Source of the DNA: RYN-425 sp035542755
GTDB lineage: Bacteria > Patescibacteriota > Saccharimonadia > Saccharimonadales > UBA10212
Direction of reading: 5' to 3'
Length of the DNA: 19,159 nt
NCBI GenBank assembly: GCA_035542755.1
Contig: DATKKU010000042.1
Location: 1 to 19,159, forward strand
Under the pieces are notes generated by a model, which saw only the letters and a list, made by a program, of their open reading frames with translations, searched no databases and had not been told where the DNA came from. The position numbers and the translations under genes are program-made. Of this stretch, positions 13,941-19,159 are shown piece after piece (position 1 is the first letter of the stretch; the number at the start of each line of letters is the position of its first letter).

Positions 13941-15233
13941 ATGAATTTTAGGAAAATCGTCAAGAGCTTTATTCCCAAAAAGCTGTTTCGGAGTATTGAA
14001 CCCTATGGCCACTGGTCAGAGGCAGTTTTGCTCAACTCGCTGAACAGGGGCTCGCCGGCCCGAACCATGAAGGTCATAGGGGTAACCGGCACTAACGGCA
14101 AAACTACCACCTGCTTTTTAATCCACCGCATGCTGCATGAAGCTGGCTACAAGGTTGGTCTAATGACCACAGCCGGCTACGGGGCGGGCAACAATATCAA
14201 ACCGCAGATTGACCATATGACCACAGTTTCTGTGCCCAAACTGATTAAGCGTTTGGAAGAGCTTAAAGGCCAGGGCGTAGAATGGCTGGTTATGGAAACG
14301 ACCAGCCATGCGCTGGCCCAGCACCGCGACGCCGGCATACCATACTCGGTGGCGGTACTGACCAATATTACCCATGAACATCTTGATTATCACGGAACTT
14401 TTGAGCGCTATGTAGCCGCTAAGCGGATGCTGTTTACCAGGACTAATCAGAACAAAAAGGGCCTGCAAACCGGTGTTGTTAATGCCGATGACGGCAGCGC
14501 CGGCCAGTTTGTAACATCTATGAAGAACTCCCTGACTTACGGCATTGACCACGGTAATCTGCGAGCCAAAAATATCAACTTAACGGCCAAAGGGGTTAGC
14601 TATAAAGCAACTGTCGGGGATGATAGTTACCAGATTAAGTGCCACTTGCCGGGCAAGTTTAATGTCTATAACTCCTTGGCGGCGATTGGTGTGGGACGGG
14701 TACTGGGGCTTGATAAAAAAGCGGTAGAGCAGGGGATTGCCGCCCTGCCGGGTGTACCGGGGCGTATGACGGCCGTAGATGCCGGCCAGAACTTTAACGT
14801 GCTTGTAGACTTTGCTCACTCGCCAGACGCACTTGAGAATGTCCTGAGGGCCTGTAGGGAGCTGACAAAGGGTAAGTTGATTCTGGTCTTTGGGGCTACT
14901 GGCGACCGCGACAAACTAAAAAGGCCTGTTATGGGCGAAGTGGCTGCTAAAAACGCCGACCTTATTTTCCTAACTGATGATGAAACCTACACCGAAAACC
15001 CGAAGACAATTATTGACGCCGTAAATAAAGGCATAGAACGGGCTAAGGGAAAGGCTAAGACCACTGTTATTGACAGTCGGCTGGAGGCTATCAGGGCGGC
15101 ATTTTCCAAGGCCAAAGACGGGGATACGGTACTGCTAACCGGCATGGGGCACCTGACTACCCGTAATATGGGCGGCAAAGAGGAGCCCTGGAATGAGATT
15201 GAAATTGCCAAAAAGCTTTTAAAGACTCGCTAG
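13941..15233 (+). CDS. murE: Mur ligase, MurE-like (UDP-MurNAc-tripeptide synthase)
   Basis: 430 residues. Cytosolic ATP-dependent ligase that adds the third amino acid to the peptidoglycan precursor. Motifs: P-loop GVTGTNGKTTT (47-57), METTSHAL (118-125), TNITHEHLDYHGT (141-153) with the following YVAAKRMLF Lys (161), LPGKFNVYNSLAA, PGVPGRM, DFAHSPDAL and FGATGDRD. The C-terminal domain has TDDETYTENP where MurE enzymes that use meso-diaminopimelate carry DNPR, so the third residue is probably not meso-DAP; lysine or another amino acid is an inference. Only about 46 residues precede the P-loop, so the normal N-terminal UDP-binding domain is shortened. ATG 13941 was preferred over one 21 nt upstream because that one precedes the -10 box. 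Confidence 0.92.
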   Translation: MNFRKIVKSFIPKKLFRSIEPYGHWSEAVLLNSLNRGSPARTMKVIGVTGTNGKTTTCFLIHRMLHEAGYKVGLMTTAGYGAGNNIKPQIDHMTTVSVPKLIKRLEELKGQGVEWLVMETTSHALAQHRDAGIPYSVAVLTNITHEHLDYHGTFERYVAAKRMLFTRTNQNKKGLQTGVVNADDGSAGQFVTSMKNSLTYGIDHGNLRAKNINLTAKGVSYKATVGDDSYQIKCHLPGKFNVYNSLAAIGVGRVLGLDKKAVEQGIAALPGVPGRMTAVDAGQNFNVLVDFAHSPDALENVLRACRELTKGKLILVFGATGDRDKLKRPVMGEVAAKNADLIFLTDDETYTENPKTIIDAVNKGIERAKGKAKTTVIDSRLEAIRAAFSKAKDGDTVLLTGMGHLTTRNMGGKEEPWNEIEIAKKLLKTR

Positions 15234-15237
15234 AGTA

Positions 15238-15266
15238 TTGACAAAACTAAGCGTAAGTAGTATAAT
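15238..15266 (+). promoter_or_regulatory. Consensus sigma70-type promoter for GC-rich gene 1
   Basis: Perfect TTGACA (15238-15243), 17-bp spacer, perfect TATAAT (15261-15266), starting 5 bp after the murE stop. Predicted start near 15273. It is the strongest promoter in the window by match to consensus. Confidence 0.9.
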
Positions 15267-15272
15267 CTGGCT

Positions 15273-15435
15273 CGGTTGATTGTATTTATGCAATCATAGT
15301 TCATTAATTGCAAGAGAGTTTTTGGGAACACCCAAGGCGAGATTATAGCCCTGCTGTTGGCAGGGCAGTAACCTCGTCTTGGGTAAATTTGGGCAGCAGG
15401 GAGCTGTCCGCCCGTTGGCGAAGAAAGGGGCTCAC
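15273..15435 (+). ncRNA. Structured leader with alternative helices
   Basis: About 163 nt before the start codon. Helix P1: CCCAAGGCGAG (15331-15341) with CTCGTCTTGGG (15373-15383), 11 bp with one G-U. Inside it, P2: GCCCTGC (15348-15354) with GCAGGGC (15360-15366), loop TGTTG. Competing pairings: TTGGG at 15322-15326 or 15389-15393 can take the CCCAA (15331-15335) of P1, and CAGCAGGG (15394-15401) is a perfect 8-nt complement of CCCTGCTG (15349-15356), disrupting P2. A small TGATTG/CAATCA hairpin (15277-15296) opens the leader and CGCC/GGCG sits before the Shine-Dalgarno. Mutually exclusive helices suggest a riboswitch-like regulator, not a known class. Confidence 0.5.
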
Positions 15436-15948
15436 ATGCCCAGCTTCAACATCCCGGCCTACCCGCGCTACACCTTCCCGCGTCTCCAGAAGGGGGCGAG
15501 CCCGGAACAGATCCTGGAGATCTGCTCCGAGGTTCTCGACAACTTCGGCGACATCGTCGATGCCTGTCACCCGGACGTGCGCAAGAACCTGCTCACCGGC
15601 ACGGTGAATGCCCGCGTTTGGGCCTTCCACCAGGCCCGCAAGCAGGCCGAGAGCAAGCAGACGGCTGACCTCGAGGTCTACTACCAGAAGCTCGAGGACG
15701 CCAGGCTGCTGGCGATGGAGTCGCCGATGGCCACCTTCATGCACCGCACGGTGCACGAAGGGCTGTCGATCGTCGCCGAGCCGACCATGTCCTACGCGGC
15801 ACGCACCCAGCTTCGCGAGTCGCTGGCGGCCGTCCGGAACTGGGAGGCGGACGCCGAGCAGCACGAGCGCGCATCGGGTAACGGAGGTCGCTCGTCGAGC
15901 GACCGTCGGTCTCGCGCTCGCCGCGAGACCGTCCCGACGACGGCGTAG
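15436..15948 (+). CDS. GC-rich orphan gene 1, unknown
   Basis: 170 residues, no recognised family. Predicted soluble and mostly helical: an N-terminal region rich in Pro/Tyr/Phe (MPSFNIPAYPRYTFPRLQ), a core with Cys near 30 and 44, a helix-rich middle, and a Ser/Arg-rich disordered tail after about residue 140 (SSSDRRSRARRETV). Codons are almost all G or C at the third position, unlike the flanking housekeeping genes. ATG 15436 has AAAGGGG 5 nt upstream; an in-frame TTG at 15379 lies inside the structured leader and was rejected. A perfect 9-bp hairpin (GGTCTCGCG/CGCGAGACC, 15908-15930) is embedded in the last codons. It is probably cotranscribed with gene 2. Confidence 0.7.
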   Translation: MPSFNIPAYPRYTFPRLQKGASPEQILEICSEVLDNFGDIVDACHPDVRKNLLTGTVNARVWAFHQARKQAESKQTADLEVYYQKLEDARLLAMESPMATFMHRTVHEGLSIVAEPTMSYAARTQLRESLAAVRNWEADAEQHERASGNGGRSSSDRRSRARRETVPTTA

Positions 15949-15959
15949 ATCAAGCAGGT

Positions 15960-15987
15960 GCGGCGGGAGCCATCCGGCTCCCGCCGC
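15960..15987 (+). terminator. 12-bp GC hairpin after gene 1
   Basis: A perfect 12-bp stem with a 4-nt loop (15960-15971 and 15976-15987; core CGGGAGCC/GGCTCCCG) 11 nt after the stop. There is no T-tract. Nearly the same hairpin follows gene 2. Confidence 0.6.
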
Positions 15988-16028
15988 CTCCTGTCCAGAC
16001 ATCGACAGATTCAAAAAGGAGAGACAGC

Positions 16029-16433
16029 TTGACCTATCTCAACCCCGGCAGCGAGCAGCGCCAGCGGACCAGGCACCAGAATGCCCGGCCGAGGAATCGG
16101 CGCCGTGACCTCTCGGTTGGGGCACGTGGTTCCGCCTACAGAGACGAGCCGCGGCCCCGCCTGCCTGCCGACCTGGACTTCGCCGAGCAGCTGGAAAGCG
16201 AGTTCGGTATCGCTGGCCTGGCCGGCATCCATCTGCCCTGGAGCGAGCAGCCCAGGCCCAGCTGGAGAGCGGAAGCCACCGACCTGCCGGCCGCCCTGGC
16301 CGACTGGGAGGCCTTCAGCACCATCCTCCTTCTGGAGGAGGAGCTGGACTACTCCTACTCGGACGAAAGCCAGGAGTTCCACTACGACCCGACGCTCGGC
16401 TGGTATCCCTACCAGGTGCTCTACGCCGCCTGA
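16029..16433 (+). CDS. GC-rich orphan gene 2, unknown, TTG start
   Basis: 134 residues, no family recognised. The protein is polarised: residues 1-45 are Arg/Gln-rich and probably disordered (RQRTRHQNARPRNRRRDL), residues 46-100 contain a possible amphipathic region (LDFAEQLESEFG, AALADWEAFSTILLL), and the C-terminus is acidic and aromatic (EELDYSYSDESQEFHYDP, GWYPYQVLY). The basic head might bind nucleic acid; this is only a guess. The TTG start is supported by AAGGAG 7 nt upstream (16016-16021). No promoter is seen after gene 1, so it is probably read from the promoter at 15238 if the hairpin between them allows passage. Confidence 0.65.
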   Translation: MTYLNPGSEQRQRTRHQNARPRNRRRDLSVGARGSAYRDEPRPRLPADLDFAEQLESEFGIAGLAGIHLPWSEQPRPSWRAEATDLPAALADWEAFSTILLLEEELDYSYSDESQEFHYDPTLGWYPYQVLYAA

Positions 16434-16445
16434 GGACGTCTTTGC

Positions 16446-16473
16446 CAGGCGGGAGCCACCCGGCTCCCGCCTG
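16446..16473 (+). terminator. 12-bp GC hairpin after gene 2
   Basis: A perfect 12-bp stem, CAGGCGGGAGCC with GGCTCCCGCCTG, loop ACCC, 12 nt after the stop. Core and loop match the hairpin after gene 1 at all but one central position. No T-tract follows. Confidence 0.6.
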
Positions 16474-16548
16474 CACCCCCTAAACTCTCTTGCAAACCTT
16501 TCAAAGTTTTGTAAGTAACAATTAAATCAAGTTGTTAGCTACTAATCT

Positions 16549-16577
16549 TTGACAAAAACTACAAAATAATGTATACT
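16549..16577 (+). promoter_or_regulatory. Strong promoter of the nuclease-like gene
   Basis: TTGACA (16549-16554), 17-bp spacer, TATACT (16572-16577). The predicted leader of about 20 nt is A-rich and has no Shine-Dalgarno. Confidence 0.85.
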
Positions 16578-16603
16578 GTAATCTGTTAAATCAAAAACAA
16601 AAA

Positions 16604-17614
16604 ATGCCAGTTGAACAATTGACCGCCGAGCCAACAAGTATCGCTGAAGCTAAACCCGGGCTACAGGATAACTTTGATGAGTTTTACGGCGGCCTAAGAC
16701 TTGCCTGCGCACTGGAGAAAAGATATTCCTGCAAGGTCTTGGGCGTAGAAGAGAGTCAGCTCCAGGATATAGCGGGCAACTTTGATTATGAGAATCTGCG
16801 GGATATGACAGACAAACTAAACGCTCTGTTCTACGGGCGCACCGAGCAATCGGCACGCTACGACGACATTATTGACCAAGCGATTGCCCTTAATGGCGAT
16901 TCAGGCGAGGCTAGCGAAGCCCTTAGCAACCCGGATATGCTGGGCCTAGCCAAGAATCTGGCCCGGGCCGGTCTACTATTTGAATTGAACTCTAACATGC
17001 TTGATATAAGCTCGCGTAAGCACGCAGGGCATCTACACTCCAGGCGAAAACATAATACTGGGGACAGACCCAAAAACCCGGTAAAGCGTTCCGAAAAAGT
17101 TAAGCAACTCATAGGTTTTAACCACCTCATACGAGATTTGGTAGACAGCCAAACTGCCGGCCAGCTGCGCCTGGACAGGAAAAGAGCTCACAAATTGATA
17201 AAGACTATTCTTCTTGGAAATGAGCGGGCTGCTGGCATTGTTGAATCCGGCGTAGCCCTGGAAGTAGCCGCCAAGCGATTATTAAGTAGCCAAATAGGCA
17301 GACTATTTGGCCGGAGTGTAGTTGACTATGGCGACGTAGAACAGGATAGTAAGGGCGGCGACATTGTTGTTTCAACCCCCCATAGAGGGGACATACTGAT
17401 TGACGTTAAGAAGTTTGCGCCCAGTGAGGTGCGTGAGGCTATGGGCAGAGACCTTGACGACGAACCTGGATATTTCTGGAGAAGCCCTCAACACATTTTT
17501 CTTTGGTTGGGCCCAGAAAGAAAAATTGATAATGAGTATCGTTTGCCGCAGGAATTTGCTCAGGTTTCACACCAGCTAATAAATGAGATTTTTGCTCAGC
17601 CTGCTGTTGCATAA
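16604..17614 (+). CDS. Putative PD-(D/E)XK-fold nuclease
   Basis: 336 residues, no membrane segment. Residues 1-140 are helical and acidic. A basic stretch (about 138-168, SRKHAGHLHSRRKHN) could touch nucleic acid. The C-terminal part fits a PD-(D/E)XK core: a helix with E220 (GVALEVAAKRLL), strand GGDIVVS with D253, and DILIDVKK giving D267-x-K269. This Glu / Asp / (D/E)-x-K order is the active-site pattern of many restriction, repair and mobile-element nucleases. The overall fold is inferred from the motif only; no homologous family was recognised. Composition is like the housekeeping genes, not the GC-rich neighbours. It has its own strong promoter and its last codons overlap the promoter of gene 3. 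Confidence 0.6.
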   Translation: MPVEQLTAEPTSIAEAKPGLQDNFDEFYGGLRLACALEKRYSCKVLGVEESQLQDIAGNFDYENLRDMTDKLNALFYGRTEQSARYDDIIDQAIALNGDSGEASEALSNPDMLGLAKNLARAGLLFELNSNMLDISSRKHAGHLHSRRKHNTGDRPKNPVKRSEKVKQLIGFNHLIRDLVDSQTAGQLRLDRKRAHKLIKTILLGNERAAGIVESGVALEVAAKRLLSSQIGRLFGRSVVDYGDVEQDSKGGDIVVSTPHRGDILIDVKKFAPSEVREAMGRDLDDEPGYFWRSPQHIFLWLGPERKIDNEYRLPQEFAQVSHQLINEIFAQPAVA

Positions 17615-17635
17615 CTTGCACTAAAATTATATAAT
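17607..17635 (+). promoter_or_regulatory. Promoter of GC-rich gene 3
   Basis: TTGCAT (17607-17612), overlapping the end of the nuclease-like gene, 17-bp spacer, TATAAT (17630-17635). Predicted leader about 30 nt. Confidence 0.8.
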
Positions 17636-17671
17636 AACACGTGAAGAAGCCCCGGCCACCGAAAGGAGCCT

Positions 17672-18007
17672 GTGGATACTTCGGATGCCAGGCCCCCGCC
17701 TGGCGTCCCGTGCCGGGAGGTAGCGCGAGCTCTCAAGGCAAATTCCAGTGAGAACCTGGTTGCCCTGAGGGCCGAGCACCCGACGGCGTTTGGGCAGCTT
17801 CTGGTGCACGCCGAGTTCTGTGAGGCGTGTCGCCGACTCATCGACGAGGCCTTTCCCGATGGTTTCATCAGTCTCCGACAGGAGAAGGACATCGAGGAAG
17901 GACTCACACGAGCAGAAGCTGACCTGCGCGGGACGTCCGCGGAGACGGCCTCGGTGCCGACGACTCCCTCTGAGGGGGAATTCGGTAATCGACAACGGGG
18001 GGAGTGA
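17672..18007 (+). CDS. GC-rich orphan gene 3, possible ZAS-type zinc-binding protein
   Basis: 111 residues, GTG start with AAGGAG 3-4 nt upstream (17663-17668), a short but usable spacing. Near residues 46-53, HAEFCEAC forms H-x3-C-x2-C inside a helix (then RRLIDEAF), the signature of the zinc-binding ZAS domain of zf-HC2 anti-sigma factors. The rest is helical (EDIEEGL, AEADLRG) and a polar tail (about 85-111). No transmembrane segment is present, so it would be a soluble anti-sigma-like protein if the motif is real. The stop codon lies in a very stable hairpin. Base composition is GC-rich. Confidence 0.65.
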   Translation: MDTSDARPPPGVPCREVARALKANSSENLVALRAEHPTAFGQLLVHAEFCEACRRLIDEAFPDGFISLRQEKDIEEGLTRAEADLRGTSAETASVPTTPSEGEFGNRQRGE

Positions 18008-18035
18008 CATAGCCTCGCGGCTTATCACTCCCCCC
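17997..18035 (+). terminator. Hairpin over the gene 3 stop codon
   Basis: A perfect 11-bp stem, GGGGGGAGTGA (17997-18007) with TCACTCCCCCC (18025-18035), holds the TGA stop in its left arm and has an inner AGCC/GGCT stem. There is no T-run directly after it; the classical terminator lies 36 bp further. Confidence 0.6.
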
Positions 18036-18070
18036 GACATAATTTATAAACGATAGACTTTATTAGAATC

Positions 18071-18099
18071 GCCGTACCCGCTCGGGGTACGGCTTTTTT
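18071..18099 (+). terminator. Rho-independent terminator
   Basis: GCCGTACCC (18071-18079) with GGGTACGGC (18085-18093), then TTTTTT (18094-18099). A textbook intrinsic terminator for gene 3. Confidence 0.93.
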
Positions 18100-18145
18100 G
18101 TGTTGGCGGAACCTACACTACCAGCGCGTAGATATTGTCCGCGGT

Positions 18146-18183
18146 GGGCCCGGGGCGTTTGCGAGTTGCTGCGCCCCGGGCCC
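18146..18183 (-). terminator. GC hairpin downstream of gene 4
   Basis: A perfect 12-bp inverted repeat GGGCCCGGGGCG/CGCCCCGGGCCC with a 14-nt loop. It lies downstream of gene 4 on the minus strand. No T-run is present. The surrounding 18100-18243 stretch shows no gene. Confidence 0.5.
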
Positions 18184-18243
18184 TTCCTAGTCCCTTTGGT
18201 GATGCTTGGCTAGTGTGACCACGAAGGTCAGCCTAGCTGGCGG

Positions 18244-18283
18244 GTTTCAAACTCCGTGGTTTTGCCTGGCGGAGCATTGAAAC
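18244..18283 (-). terminator. Stem-loop just after the restored gene 4 stop
   Basis: GTTTCAA/TTGAAAC (18244-18250 and 18277-18283) with an inner CTCCG/CGGAG stem. It starts 5 nt after the TAG of the restored frame, as the other GC-rich genes have a hairpin after their stop. Confidence 0.5.
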
Positions 18284-18287
18284 GCGC

Positions 18288-18543
18288 CTACTTGCCCGCA
18301 GCGGGGGCTTCTTGGAAGCCAGCCTCATCCGCAGCCAGTGATTCTTGTGGCTTTGGAAAAGACCCTGCGGAGATAGTTGCGAGATCACCCCCTCGGTCGG
18401 CAGTTGGTCGAGCCTAGCCTGCTTACGCACCCGCCGGGTGGCTTGCTGCTTCTTGCGGCGCAGGGCCACTTGGCCAGAGGCCTGGGAAGGCTCGTGGGTG
18501 GCCGCGTAGCGGGGCGGCCAAGCATCTGCCGTACTTCCGTCAT
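18288..18543 (-). pseudogene. GC-rich orphan gene 4, frame broken at two homopolymers
   Basis: A strong minus-strand promoter and a good Shine-Dalgarno (AGGAGG, 5 nt spacing) lead to ATG 18543, but that frame stops after about 50 codons with odd composition. Reading one extra base at the CCCC run (plus GGGG, 18511-18514) and one at the GGGGG run (plus CCCCC, 18388-18392) gives an 85-residue protein: it starts MTEVRQMLGRPRYAATHEPS, continues with QVALRRKKQQATRRVRKQA in the middle and ends ESLAADEAGFQEAPAAGK before TAG. The middle is basic and the end is acidic, as natural proteins look. A hairpin follows directly. Either two real or sequencing deletions, or frameshifting. An uninterrupted alternative of 104 residues (GTG 18547 to 18233) runs through the middle frame but ends in an implausible Arg/Lys/Ser tail. 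No family recognised. Confidence 0.5.
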
Positions 18544-18580
18544 ACACTCCTCCTCGGAGGGTAGGGGACAGGATAAGCCG

Positions 18581-18610
18581 AGTATAAAATGAAAACTTTA
18601 TAGCGGTCAA
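18581..18610 (-). promoter_or_regulatory. Minus-strand promoter of gene 4
   Basis: TTGACC (plus 18605-18610), 18-bp spacer, TATACT (plus 18581-18586) on the minus strand. Predicted start near 18574; any start codon upstream of it, such as 18628, is excluded. Confidence 0.8.
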
Positions 18611-18636
18611 ATCTTTATGTTTGTACACAGGCTTGC

Positions 18637-18664
18637 TTGACAGGCACGTTCATGGTGGTAGTAT
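18637..18664 (+). promoter_or_regulatory. Promoter of GC-rich gene 5
   Basis: TTGACA (18637-18642), 16-bp spacer, TAGTAT (18659-18664). It faces away from the gene 4 promoter 27 bp earlier, so genes 4 and 5 diverge. The leader (about 18671-18743) holds CTGGG/CCCAG (18683-18696) and a CTATTCG/CGAATAG long-range pair (18669-18675 and 18721-18727) ending just before the Shine-Dalgarno. Confidence 0.7.
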
Positions 18665-18743
18665 TTGACTATTCGATTAGGTCTGGGGCAGCCCAGGCTC
18701 TCGCTTGTTCATACAAACACCGAATAGGGGAAAGGACTCGCCG

Positions 18744-19127
18744 ATGTGTTCTAGCACGGACGAAGGCGCACGCCATGCGTTGCGTCGTGAGCTGAACAGC
18801 CGGTTGGGAAAGACGCGCGAGGTCGCGGAGGAGAAGGTCCGGGCAACACGCCCGACTGCACGCCACCGCCTCCACACGCCCATCCTCGTGGCCGCCTGCA
18901 ACGAGGGTCTCGTCGATCACCTGAGCCCCGATGACATCCCGCAGGGCACCTGCCTGTCGAGGATCTTCGGGCACCCCACGGCGATTGCCCTCGGGCTGTC
19001 CGAGCCCGAGGCCTTCACGGCCGGTAGGGCCGTGGTCAAGGACGCTCTGATGTCCCGCCGGGCGCAGGACGCCAGGGACTTTCAGGCCTTCGCCGAGCAG
19101 TACCCGTACGCGGGAGCTGTCGCCTAA
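18744..19127 (+). CDS. GC-rich orphan gene 5, unknown
   Basis: 127 residues, no family recognised. Start ATG 18744 has AAAGGA 7 nt upstream; a TTG at 18705 in the same frame lies in the leader and was rejected. The N-terminus is helical and basic (RHALRRELNSRLGKTREVAEEKVRATR), followed by HTPILVAACNEGLVDHLSPDD, GHPTAIALGLSEPEAFTAGRAVVKDALM and a C-terminal helix ending AEQYPYAGAVA. No membrane segment. Two Cys (residue 2 and the AACNEG one) and a third in GTCLSR. Composition is strongly GC-rich. A short hairpin AGCGAC/GTCGCT (19128-19142) follows the stop. Confidence 0.7.
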   Translation: MCSSTDEGARHALRRELNSRLGKTREVAEEKVRATRPTARHRLHTPILVAACNEGLVDHLSPDDIPQGTCLSRIFGHPTAIALGLSEPEAFTAGRAVVKDALMSRRAQDARDFQAFAEQYPYAGAVA

Positions 19128-19159
19128 AGCGACTCCGTCGCTCCCTAGCCCTAATCGAT

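Noticed and set aside
15343..16014. A 223-codon minus-strand reading frame opposite gene 1
   Set aside because: It is the antisense shadow of a GC-rich gene, where stop codons are rare on all frames. It has no promoter or Shine-Dalgarno and runs through the structured leader.
15608..16518. Long overlapping plus-strand frames inside genes 1 and 2 (166 and 145 codons)
   Set aside because: They read as Arg/Ser/Pro-rich low-complexity protein, cross the hairpins and lack ribosome-binding sites, unlike the frames chosen.
18547..18628. Start of gene 4 at the upstream ATG 18628
   Set aside because: It lies upstream of the -10 box and outside the predicted transcript.
1..19159. Alternative code with TGA read as glycine (as in Gracilibacteria)
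   Set aside because: TGA ends clear genes such as 2709-3182 at the expected place, and no conserved domain is interrupted by TGA.

Overview
The window looks like a chromosomal segment of a Patescibacteria (CPR) bacterium, most like Saccharibacteria. This is an inference from gene content: tandem VirB2/TrbC-like pilin subunits, a HerA/VirB4-type ATPase followed by a beta-helix-like protein ending in a YCI-type motif seen in CPR proteomes, an MscL with a zinc ribbon, a short MurE, and small unknown membrane proteins. The standard bacterial code fits, since TGA works as a stop.

Layout. 1-840: two pilin-like paralogues (the first cut by the window edge) and a bidirectional terminator. 862-2300: an Hsp20 chaperone (minus), comF (plus) and convergent hairpins. 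2319-5680: a stable-RNA region with tRNA-Ser(UGA), tRNA-Ser(GCU), tRNA-Arg(GCG) and tRNA-Ser(CGA), interleaved with three membrane proteins and mscL. 5776-8951: an apparent operon of ATPase, beta-helix-like protein and HIT protein, ending in a 110-bp structured insert flanked by 14-bp direct repeats. 9142-9993: an XRE-HAD fusion whose promoter carries an inverted repeat. 9990-12575: valS (minus). 12861-15233: tsaD and murE, divergent from a shared -10 box. 15238-19159: an accessory region in which five small, visibly GC-rich orphan genes alternate with AT-rich promoters and one normal-composition PD-(D/E)XK-like nuclease gene.

Three of the four tRNA genes have long transcribed leaders that share a -10 box, a discriminator, an AT-rich hairpin and a GAGAGGA motif; the fourth starts almost at its mature 5' end. 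At least six housekeeping genes have a -10-like box only 6 to 9 nt before the start codon, which predicts leaderless mRNAs. The GC-rich genes do the opposite: consensus -35/-10 promoters, structured leaders, clear Shine-Dalgarno sites and GC hairpins after the stop codon. This contrast, and the leader at 15273-15435 with mutually exclusive helices, are the strongest candidates for an undescribed system. No CRISPR array, rRNA gene or transposase was seen.
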